Below, in pieces: positions 34,912 through 47,000 of a stretch of 64,000 bases of DNA. Position 1 is the stretch's first letter; the number at the start of each line of letters is the position of its first letter. The notes beneath the pieces are model-generated. The model saw nothing but the letters and a program-made list of their open reading frames with translations, searched no databases and had not been told where the DNA came from. The translations under genes were made by a program, and so were the position numbers. This DNA is from Balanoglossus misakiensis. Lineage: Eukaryota; Hemichordata. Location: NCBI GenBank assembly GCA_040954595.2, contig CM082585.2:9672001-9736000 (forward strand), given 5' to 3'.

Positions 34912-36497
34912 CTCGAGTACAGAGAAGAATTACAGCTTCTGCCGCTTGCAAAATGGAACATCTGATGTGTATCAAAGTTCGATGAGTTATACAACTGCCG
35001 AGTCGAGATTCTATACTTTCTACTGCTCAGTAGGTCACGTGTTAACCATATTGATCCAGTAAATAGGTTCTCAGATATTATCAATAGCATGTATTGATAT
35101 TGCTTTGCGCACTGCACGATAAAATAAATTGAACAATGGCGCAGTGATACATTTTCCTCCATCAATGCGGCTGTTATAACTAAACATATTTAGTTTAACT
35201 TACATTTGTATCTATTGTCATTTCCTCAAGATACGGCTGCAGAAGTTTGAGATGCTCATTTGCACACTACAACACGATTAGTTCTTCTACATTTGTTTCG
35301 GGGAAACTGATGCAAAGTGATCTATCTGCAGTTCAAACAGTAGAAGACATTTCATATGTTTTTGTAGTAGTACTGTGCAGATTTGTTGTAAAACGCAGTT
35401 CTTTCTTCAGGCCGATGGAACCCGAAACCCATGTTCACACTTTGTATGTAAGGTGTTTACAAAGAAATGCATTTGCCCTCGTAGATGCCAATTTGATGTT
35501 TGATGCAAAAAAATATATTTCTGTTAGCAGAGCACAATAGGCCAAAGTATTGAATGGTCTGTATGTTTATAGGTCCCATTTAACTTTTTAGAGTCAGCAG
35601 GAACACAAATTAATGTGAACTGGCACTGTTCAAGTCTTCGTTGCTATCAAATACGCTGCAAGGCATCTATTGTTATTTTTGAACGCCCTGTCTGTACCCG
35701 CGGCAGTTATTTCCTTAAAAGTCGGCTTGAATGGGACACTTTCTAAATCGTGTTTTTCGTTCACAATGACTGTCACCAATTATTTTCAAGACAGCCTCGA
35801 GCCACTTGAAAGAGAAGGGGCATCTTCAAGGAGAGTGGCTAGATGATGGTAAATGTCTGAACCGGCATTTTCTTGCATTATTCATCCTTGCATGAACCCA
35901 ACGCAAAGGTTGTCAACAACTTTACACTTAAGAGATCCTGACAAACAAACAGATGAGGAAGCAACCGTCCTTTATCTGGAGATTTTGGCGAAATTCCACA
36001 CTTTTTACACAAATTGGTTTGCCTGATGCTGAAATGTTTCAGAGGAAGCGCATCGAGAGAAAAAATTGTGAATACTCGTCTAACCTAGCTCGCTTGTAAT
36101 ATATTTACATGTATACACTAATATAGTTGTTTCTTTTGTGCAAATTATAATGTTTGGTTGATTTCTAACCCCTTTCGACATTTAAAATGAATATAAACTA
36201 TCGTCAGAATTGGTCAGATCAAACCACAGTTTGGCATGCAATGCTAGTAAGCCTTCAAACTGATTGAAGTATGCTTAGTGTAATCTTGAGAAGTATTGCC
36301 TTGAGCAACAGGCATTGCCACCTTAAGGTATTTGTGAAGGTCACCTGGTTATTTTGTTCAAAACTCAGAAAAAATTACCCCTTTTCATACAAAGTGTTCC
36401 TTTTTCTTTTTTTCATGGCCTTTAGAGGTGTCAACACTTCAACAATTAACAAGAATGAAAGCCTGCCATTCGTCATTGAAAAATCGTCTGTACAGAC

Positions 36498-36581
36498 GAG
36501 TGCGCGGCAACTTCCTGTCTTTAATTAGCATTTTCACAGGAGTGTGCGGCAACTTCCTGTCTTAAATTAGCATTCTCAAAG
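36498..36581. repeat. Two-copy 42-bp tandem duplication
   Basis: Both copies share GCGGCAACTTCCTGTCTT and ATTAGCATT; 36498-36539 and 36540-36581, with a handful of differences. Confidence 0.85.
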
Positions 36582-37801
36582 TGTGTCATTTGGCACGTTT
36601 CATTATACATGTATGGTGAACAGTGTACTTCAAACACAATTTTTTCATAGCATCATACTGAAACATATGTTTACAAAATCCTGTCAGACTTTCTCAATAT
36701 TTCTTAGGAATAAAATTATAACAATTAGAACATTACGCACAAAACGATCACATGTCGGATCGCCCCAGAAGTCAAACTCGAGGTAGTTTGAGATATCTTT
36801 TTCCTGAACATTATTTTACATGACACAATATGCTCAAACTAGCTATGACTGTGTGTTTGGGGAGTGTACCTACCTTGTAGTCTACATGTTGACATAAATA
36901 GTCACCTTGTCGTGTATAATCTCTGTGGACGTCTGTTATCAACATATAAACTTTCAAAATGATGAATTCATACTCATACAGAAAACAACAGCCAAATGTT
37001 GAAGGCTATCTTTTATTATTCTTTACCTTTAACATTGAAATGTTATGATCTTACACAAAATGAAAATTTAATGAAAACATTAATAGTCGATCAAGAAGAT
37101 GTAAGAAAATAATGAACATAATTCTTTAATGTCTTATCCAACTCAGGCTCCGCTACTTTTAGTTGGTGTTACGCTAAAAAATCTAATATGTGTGTATGCT
37201 TTGTGGTTCAAATTGGTACAATATGCGAGTATAAGAGAATTGTTTATGAAAGTTTGTACATGATTTAAGTTTTAGCAAAAGTCATAAATAAACTTGCAAG
37301 CAGTTTGCTAATTTGCATAATAAGGAATCCATAACATGGGTACATTTAAAAGAAATGTTTGTGATCATTGATGCTGCTTCCCCTCCCCTCCCCCACCAAG
37401 TCACAATGAGATTGGTGAAAATGGCAGCATCTCTTAAAGAATTCATCTTGTGACACATACACACAAAGGTCACCATGCATGCACTATCACAAGTAAATGT
37501 AACGGATCTCGACAACTATAAAATTCAAAATTACAGATTTGACTTTCACAAATATCTGTTATCAGATGCGCACACGCACACCACCACATGATAATGATAT
37601 GACGTAGGTGAACAAGTTTCTGTGTATACACACACACACCAAGAATTGTGACGTATTTCATGTTCAGTTAACTTCATACATTCTTGTGACGCACATACAT
37701 GTACATAAATTGTACATTTTTACATGTCTGTTTTTTAGACAATTGACATTGTTCTCACAAATGTTAATTTGATAGAAAAATCAAAATGTATAGAGTTCAT
37801 A

Positions 37802-37807
37802 TTTATT
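37802..37807 (-). terminator. Candidate polyadenylation signal for cyclase B
   Basis: TTTATT on the plus strand (AATAAA on minus), about 280 bases beyond the stop codon at 38087-38089. Confidence 0.4.
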
Positions 37808-37920
37808 GGTAGAAGATGATTTTAATTATACAGGTAACAAAAATATATATATCAAATCCTAGTATACAAATAACCAGCCTATCTTTTTGTTTTGTGTCAT
37901 AATTTTACACCTCAAAGAAA

Positions 37921-37972
37921 TAAGTAAATAAATAAATACATTAATAGATAAATAAATAAATACATAAATAAT
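37921..37972. repeat. (AAAT)n-rich microsatellite
   Basis: Imperfect AAATA/AAAT repeats interrupted by CATTAATAG. Confidence 0.75.
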
Positions 37973-38086
37973 TGAAGGGACATTTCTTCATAATGTATTT
38001 CTGGTCATCCAAAACTAAAACTCAACATATTGTTTCACAGAAAGACAAGGCAGATAGGCAAGTTCTTATATGTTCCCTGTTCATAA

Positions 38087-41000
38087 TTATTTTGGAACTG
38101 GCGAAACACTGTCATTAATGAGGACACCTTTTTTCTTGGTCTCTTCTTTAGATGGTACTTCTCCGAGAAGCCAGTAGGTTGTGACCATACCTTTGCCCTT
38201 TGAAACAACCAAAAAAGATGATGATAATTAATAAGAATACTCGGTACTTTTACATTATGGCAATAATGGGGGTTTAATATTCATGATACATTTGCATGGA
38301 TATATTATGTGAAGAGCACGTCACACTGTTGCCTTTTTCAATTTGCCACCTTGGAGGCATAATCAGGGGGAAGGACATTACTGATGTAACCATGACAACG
38401 TGTACAAATATGATTAAACCCTTTCACCCCACTTCCATCTGGAGAGGTCCAGTATTATCATTGAGAACAATGACGATGGGTCAAATAATGGTGGCCAAAG
38501 GGTTGAGTGGTGTATCATGTTTTATATCTCCTTTACCTTCATCGGTACTTCTCCTCTAAGTTCCGTGACAAAACCACCTATTGCTATAAGTGTGTCATGA
38601 GTTGATCCACTTATGTGTATCTTCAGTGCTGATGAAATAAATCCAAATTATGAAAAATGGTAAATTCCGATTATTCGAACAAAACTGGAATTGGATTACA
38701 TCACATAGTGGCAATCTGGTCGCCGTCGCTATTGTTTCATAAGGGCAGATGGTTTATTTGTTGGATAATAATTTATCTGCATGTCTGTGGAAGTAAAGAG
38801 TGTGTATACCGATTCACACTCAATCTTTTCTTTGATTCTAAAAAAAGCAGTCAAAACTGAGAAAAATGAGGTGAAGGATTTAATATCAATGTGAGCACTA
38901 ATGACATCATGTTTTTTTTTCTTTAGCACGAAATCGTTTGACGCACACACCTTCTCCGTTGGACTCCATCCTGGATGCTGTGTTCACTGTGTCGCCGAAC
39001 AGACAATAGCGCGGCATTTTCAGTCCCACGACGCCCGCCACCACAGAGCCTGTCAAAACAAACAATTTGGCTTCGATCAGCGACAACTGTTTGAGTGAAA
39101 AGATTTTGCTGCCTGGCTCAGAGGGTTCCCACAGGTAAGACACTTTTGACTTTATATAATGTATGTTTACTGTAATGCTTTTAGTGTTGGTTTACTAGTA
39201 TTTAATTTGACAAGGAGAGTCTGTTAACATTCATCAAAACCATTCAGTTTGACACAGACATTCGCATACAGGGCCACTTGGACACGTTCCAAATGTGGTG
39301 TATGTGTCACAAATATAGTACTGTAATTTTCGCGTGTTGGCCAAAAAGATCTCTCTACTTCCAGCATCAATATACTGGTATACTGTAAAACACTTTATTT
39401 TCGCGAGCAATAAATTTTCGCAAAATACGCAAGAGCCAAAATAGCGAGAAAATAAAAAGTCGCGTAAATTTGTTTTAAGATGATGCAGTGAATGAAATAA
39501 GAGAACGCGAAAAATAATACTCGCGAGCAGTGGCTTCTCTCCATATCGTGAAAATTTTAACTCGCGAAAGTAAAGTGTTTTACAGTAACTGGATTTACCT
39601 GAATGGATGCCTATCCTCAACTTTAACTTCTCGTCTGGTCTGTGTCTGATTTTAAACGTCTCCACACTTTCCAACAGCCGAAGCGCCATGCTTGATATTT
39701 CGCGTGCGTGTAGGTTGCCGTTTTTGATTGGTAGGCCTGACACGACCATGTAGGCATCGCCGATGGTCTCCACCTGTAGGTAAACGCATTTGAGATCATG
39801 TGATTGATTAGCTAGTGGTGTGGATTAGGCAGGATCAATCTCAGGTCATGTAAATAAAAACAGGATACTTCAGAATGCCACAATCAGTAGTATAACACAC
39901 ATACAAACTGCTGATGTTGATAGGATAAGATTCGCAATGACTTTATAATTTTCAACATTTAAAATACCTACCTTATAAACGTCAAAATGGTCAATAATGG
40001 CGTCAAAGCAAGTGTAAAGGTCGTTCAGCAAATCCACAACTTGGAGAGGAGTACTTGCCGCGGAGAGTGACGTAAAACCGACAATGTCACTGAAGAAGAT
40101 AGTCACGCTATCAAACGCCTCTGCGTTCACTGTGTTTCCTTGCTTGAGTTGATCAGCAACAGATCTAATGAACAAAACATTGTCATGGTTACGATGCAGT
40201 CTACGTAACAGTTACCTTCCAAAAGTCTACCACATTCTCGTGTTCAGAATGCGCCCTCACCAGTTTTAAGATATCGCATTGCAATGCATATACCTTTCGT
40301 TTTTATTCAGTATTTGTTGTACATGTACCGGTATACGATAAGTCTCCAGCTGTTAGCCATGGATGGTAGCTATTTGAAGTGGCATCTATGCTTATAGTGG
40401 CAGCGATCGATGAAGGACATTCATTATTGAAGTTTAAAAAAAAGTAGTCCCAAAAATGTAGTCCCACTAACTTTGGTAGCAGCTGTTCCAGCAGCTGTTC
40501 CGACTTCCGCTGCTCTTCAACAAGTTGAGCCGTTCGTTGAGCAACGATGCTCTCCAAGTTGTTTGCGTATTGTTCCATTCTGGTCAGGAGGTTGTCCAGT
40601 ATATTTTCACTGTTTCTGTACGAAAAAAATGTGAGAATGTATTTGACATTTTGCACATCCTCAGACCTATAGTCAGTGGTGCCCTCATGATTCAGAAATA
40701 CTAGTGTATGGGAAATGCATACACCTACCCTCGTTCGGAATTCATTTTTTTGACATGTGTCTTCAGTTTTGAGAAATCTGGTCGCTCACTAGGCTCTTGG
40801 CTCCAACACTGCTCCATGAGTTGAACGATTTCTGATGGTGCGTCAGATGAACTGACACTGGGACGGTAGTGCACGCTTCTCTGAGCCATGACACATTCGA
40901 TAATTTCTGTAACATGAAAAAAACATCATGTCTTCATGTCTTACTGATGGGTCAACAATTTGTCATCAACAAATTTGAAGGTGAAACCCATTTCTAGTCA

Positions 41001-44000
41001 ATGGATGGTGCATTCTCAATGTCCCGGCTGGAACCAAAAATGGTTACAAACCTTTGGGATCTACGCCCTCATCGATTACTTCGTGTTCATATGGACCGCT
41101 CCTTGTGATGACTTCTTGTAATATGATTCCAAAGCTGTACACGTCACCTTTCTGCGTCCCTCTTGGAGACATCTTGCCGATCAACAATTCCGGCGCTCTC
41201 CACAACAAAGCTGTTCAAATAGACGAGTGACGTTTTACGCGAGCGTCAAATGTAGTTGACAGTATGAAACACTAGAATTTGTCTGTTGATATTTGGCCGA
41301 GAAACAGTTAACACAGGTGGCTCATTAATCAGCAAAATACACAACCACTGTGCGCCTAATAAGTACATCTTTATGATCCTAGTGCTTTCATTTTTTTATG
41401 TTTGCCAATTTGACAGTTATATATTTTATGTACATAATGTAGGTAGGGTCATAAAATGTTCTGCACTCGGCTAATTGTATGTCTTCTGTTCAGTTTAATA
41501 ATAGATGTTATACGCGCCGTAGAACATATAATCAACATGATTATAGTGATAATAAAGTTCAGTAAAATCCGAACAATTAAACAAAAATAGTACATTCATA
41601 CATACATACATACATACATACATACATACATACATACATACATACATACATACATACAAGCAAATAAAACTAAGCAAACATTCTTCGATTATAAACTTAC
41701 AGTAAAAATCAGAAGGTGTGGAGGCATCAGACACCTGTAGCACGTGATCCCGCCATTCATTCAAACCGAAGTCTGTTACCTTTAAAACGAATCGACTGTC
41801 TACTAAACAGTTTGACGATTTCAAGTTGCCCATGCTTTTCAGAAACGATCCATGGATGAAGCTCATGCCCTGATATAAATAAATAAACAAACCACTATTT
41901 TGTAGTTTGATTGACAGTGAGATTTGTGGAGTGCACGCAATCATATGCAATCATTTCCACATAAAACTTTTCAGTTATTTCATTCAAATGTTATTTATAC
42001 TCTTGCAATAGTAAAACTCTTTACGATTATTTTGGACAGAAATTTAATTTATATAAAGTGCTACCACAGAAGACGCCTCAACGTCATTCCTACACCAATA
42101 ACGCAGACATCGTGCAAATCAAAACATGGAAAAGGACTTAAAGTCTATCGCTATAAAAAGAACAAGCTGAATCTCAGTGTTTGAAAAGCCACGCTGACGC
42201 GCATTCACATTCGTGTGTTTTGCTATTCAATGGTTAAAGGAGAGAAAGTGGGAATTTTCGAAGCAGGAAGCAGACCCTTTGATAACACCATGATATCGCT
42301 CCATGATCAATACACTGCTCGCAGTAGGTTAAATAGTCTGCTGAAAGCGTCATTGATGCCCGAATAAAAAAACTGAATACACTCCTGAATCTGGCTTTGC
42401 TGTTTGCTTACCAGCAGATACATACCTTTTCAATTCTGCTTTGAGTGTTCACGCGGAAAATCAATCATGCTATTTGCAAAAGGTGTCTGTAATTCCACAG
42501 CGGGGGAAAGATTTAGTTTGAGATTGTATCCGTTGTGTAGTCGCTACATTTTGGCGGGAATCTCGCAGCGGATTCTGTCGTCTGCTGGTTGACGGCTACT
42601 GCCGAACATATTAGAGCTTTTGGCTGATATCAGATACTGGTTGCCCTGGAACCTACCTTCACAATGTCATAAATGAGAGAGTAACGGAACATCCAGTCCA
42701 GCTTGATTGAATCATTTTCTAGAATGTCCTGTATGTGAAAGAAGACTTCAAGTGATAACATGTTGTAATCAAGCAAACAAACAGACATACACATACATAC
42801 ACATTCTTGGCATTTGGCCTGGTGTAAACGGTACAATTCAACATAGCTGTGTAAATAGTAAGACGAAATTCCTTAACTGGGTATACCCACAAAAAGTTAC
42901 CACTATCATATACACTTTAGAGAACAGTCAATCATGTGTAACATACCTGCAAACTTCCTTTTGGACAGTACTCCAAAATAATACACGGCATAGAATGATC
43001 TACGCATGCCCCAACAAATCTAGTTAGGTTTGGATGGCTGATCTCACGAAGCTGCAATAAAGAATGGATATATTCCGTGATCATGACAAGTAACATGTCA
43101 GGTCTAATACAAGTGCACGCACCTCCTTAATGCGTAATTATTATGCCAAACGTTTAAGATTGTCTAACTCCATAAAGGCCTATTATTTATCGGGTCTGTT
43201 AGCAGCACCATCTATTTTTGATGGTTAATTTCACGGAGCTGTTAAAAAGAATTGATATATTCCGTGATCCTAAAAAGATCCACTTCGGTTGTCATGCAAG
43301 AACACGCACCCATTAAATTGTTAACGATAAACGTTTAAGATTATAATGTACTATAAGGGTAATTGTGTTTTCTATCTAGTTCATTAGCAAGTATTTTTAG
43401 ATCAGGTGCAACCACGATTCTCGCATCATTGAACTCCCAAATTACCACATTAGCCAAGATTGCTCAATTACAATATATCATTTGTTGAGTTCAACATCAA
43501 CAGTTCGCACAAGAAACGGTAGGAAAGTGTGAAATCTTAACAGCAGTTTTTGAAGGAAAGTCTAATTCACATACCTGCTTCAATTCAACCAGTGTCTTCT
43601 GGTTTATTATCATTTTATTGTGCTCAACGGTTTTAAGAGCTTGTCGTGATCCCTGGTTACAAAATAGTAAATAAATCAATATCATATAAAATTAAACCAT
43701 AAAGGTACCAAACAATGTTAGTTTCTTAATGAAAGAAAATCCACTACATTGTAGTGCTGATTCTTTGGTTTTACATCCAGATACTTCAGTATACAGATAA
43801 AACAAAGCAAAGCAAAAAAAATGGCTGCCTTTGTGAAAACTGTATTTCAAAACAAATGATGCATTGGAATATCATGTAATCATTTTACTTATAGGTATTA
43901 TATATAATAATAATATACCTTTACATTCGCCACTTTGATAAAGAGCTGGTCATCCTTTATTTCACCTTTTGTGCCTAGTGATATCTACATTATAAGAACG

Positions 44001-47000
44001 TGGAAAAAACCCTCAATTTGTGTTTATCTGTGTCAAGTTGTGTGTAAAAGAGCATATCAGTAAAGTGAAAGTCTCTTAAAACAGACAAAAAAAATCTATC
44101 CTCATTAGGAGTCAGTTACATGCTCAGACTATTTTTAAAATCAGGTACAACTTTGTGTGCGTAAGACATAATCCCTGTGCGATCTCTCCTCTGAATACCA
44201 AATGGTACTTACATCGAAAAAAAAATCTTTTCAAGTCCTTGTCTAAGCCCCCGCTGTAGTAAATTGACAATTACGGTTAGGTTGTGTGGGTAACCCTAAG
44301 CGTGATTACCTCGAAGGCAGTCTCGTTTAGTTCGTGCGGTCTTGTGATACAATTTCAAACCTAGCACAGATCACGTGTTATGTAAGAGCACTTATTGCGT
44401 GAAACCCTATCAATAATTGATTTAACCATCATGTTAGCGTAAGCTATATATGGGTCTTTGTGACCAGAAAAGGGGAGTAATTTGCATCAGTGAAATTATA
44501 CAAGCGTATTGGCAATTATACAAGACTTGAAGAGGCTGTTATGAAGAACACAATTATTCATTAAAGTTCTGATTGGGGTTCTGACACTTACCATGGAGGC
44601 CGAACTAAATGCAGCCTTCTGCTCCAGGATAATGTCGTCCACGCTGATTTTCCATAACATCTCAGCGATTTCCTTTTGTATCTTAAATCGACTGGAAAAA
44701 AATTGAGCTGCTTATAAATGTCCGACTTTTTAATAATCAGGAAATTGCCGCAGTGTTTTATGAGGGATTGGCTCTTTGTTGAGTTGACCTCGCGGCGGAG
44801 TAATTCAAATGTATTCGCTTATGAGGAGGAAAACATATAATGGCACCTCAAATCGAATCATGGCGTCTAACTCCCTAATAGGATTACTTCTTATTCAAAC
44901 CCAACAAAAGCTCTTGCCCTATCTAAGGTCACTTCTTTACAGAACACGCTGAATGGACAGAACAAAGTAGGCCTTTCTAAGTGAGAAATTTTTTTCTCTC
45001 CATGAATTGTAATTATAATTGTGTTTTTGTGAAGCCCTTTCATGCAGAAAAAATTATCAAGGTAAAAATAATATCATGTGCCAGTCATTGACGTCATGGC
45101 GTGGTGATGGAAAGCAAACAAAATAAATTTAAAATTTTGAAAGTCTTTTAACTTAAATTGTGTCTTACTGTATACACAAATTTTTCGGCAAAAATGTAAA
45201 GCGTTTACAGAGCCTATACCAGCAATGTTGGAAGTTCTGATTAGTTGTTTACAACAAGTGTTGTTTCATAAACTACTCCAAAAAATGTAGGATCCGATCA
45301 CCCTCCTTGGACAAACACCATTCTTGCAACAAAAAAGATGATAAACATACTGTACTCACCGATAAAGCACACCAGAAACAATGAGTAGTATTACCAGAAA
45401 TGTACATATAACTATCGCCATTATTGCTAATGGACTCATGGGTTCTGAAAAGTATAATGAAGCATGTTTCATTTGCACCATTTGTTTGTTGGTCATAAAC
45501 AATTGGTATCAATATACACGCATTGAACTTTTACAAGACCCTGCAAGATCTCGCGAGGCTAGGCAGTTTGTATTGGAGAACATTCTCAAAGAGCAGAAAT
45601 TCACAGACAGGCAGGGAAAGCTCCAAACATAGTTCCATTGGTGTATTACCTTCTTCAATGCAGAGAGAGCCGTCGAATCCACAAATGGGTGTATCAAGCG
45701 GGGGTCCATCTGCACCAGCTGGCCACTGTATCTCCACTCCGGTAATAGGCTCATATTCTTTCCGCTTACCGAAATATTGGCCCACCTTGACCAGCTACAA
45801 GAAACACACAACGACAAGTTGAATGCACAAAAATCAGAACAGCTGTCTCAGAAAATATAATACAGAAACAACATCTGATTGGTGATCATTATCAAAATTC
45901 ACAGAACATGTGTCCAGGCACACACTGGAAACTACAAGTTCAATGTGGATAGAAAAGCTGACAAAGACAATGCAATGACATTTAGTCAATAAGTTAGAGC
46001 TGATTCTAGTCCAGATGTAGAATATATCCACACACAAATCCAGTTTAAATTAAGAAGTGGACATCTGCCTTCGTTAACTTTATGATAAATCATTACAATT
46101 GTACCTCAAGACAAGTGACGCAGTACATACATCTAAACCTGGAAGTCTGATAATTCATGGTCTTTGAGTTGTAATAAGTACAGAAAAAAGAATTATGATT
46201 CGGTTATTCTTGAGTAGATTGTGCCAAAATGATATCATAGGATGCCACGATGTGGCTTATTTGTGCAGTTATATTTTGGACCGGCTTGGGCCTATGAAGT
46301 TTTACCTCAAATTCTCCACTTTCAGTATACTGCATATCCAAGAGCATGTAGTCAGAATCCATATCACCGTTGTCATCTATGGTCATCTGCAGAACACCTG
46401 ACAATTAACAAATAACAAAATATAGTTTGTCACTCCAAGCCGACAAGGCAAGGCTATTAAAGCAGAAAAATTATGTGGACAGCCAATTCTACTTCAGAAA
46501 TTTCATGTAACATGGCGCCAACATAATGTTTCAATTTACTTACACTAAACGATTTTTGTCACAACCATTATGGAGATGTCCATGTGAATAGATGGTTTAT
46601 GGACCATTTCTGACATTGTCCAACTAAAATGTTAACCACAATCACTACACAAACTGTGCTAAAACCAAGCTTATCTTCAAATGTTTCATATGTATATAGA
46701 CCGACTTCATCCTTATATGCAACCTCCTGGGGTTGTAACTTTATACATCTGCCCAAAGTCTCTGTTGTGTGCAGCTATTTTCATAAATGCTATATTTGCT
46801 GTTGAGCTGTCATATAAATGAACCTGTCACATTATCACGGTTCAGTCAAAATCAGGTTAAAACTAACAATTGTGTAATTGTTCAGGACTTGGGGCGATTT
46901 TGTGGTGAAGGACGTTTGTCACTATTAATGGACCGCTGCTGAAAGAACACTGGTCAATATTAATTATTCCATGCAAAGAACTCTGCATTAGAGAAACGTT

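Larger units (their letters stand above)
34912..38086. other. Region between cyclases A and B (promoter of A, 3' flank of B)
   Basis: The first few hundred bases upstream of 34911 should hold the cyclase A promoter. On the minus strand TGTATAACTC near 34989-34998 is a possible TATA element, and CACGTG (an E-box) lies at 35036-35041. Farther right is AT-rich sequence with a 42-bp duplication (36498-36581) and an (AAAT)n run (37921-37972). No gene is recognised, and the 97-codon frame at 35247-35540 has no support. Confidence 0.45.

Noticed and set aside
41495-41950. 151-codon frame with a long (YVCM)n run
   Set aside because: The run is translation of the (CATA)n microsatellite in intron 13; only the part within 41701-41869 is exon.
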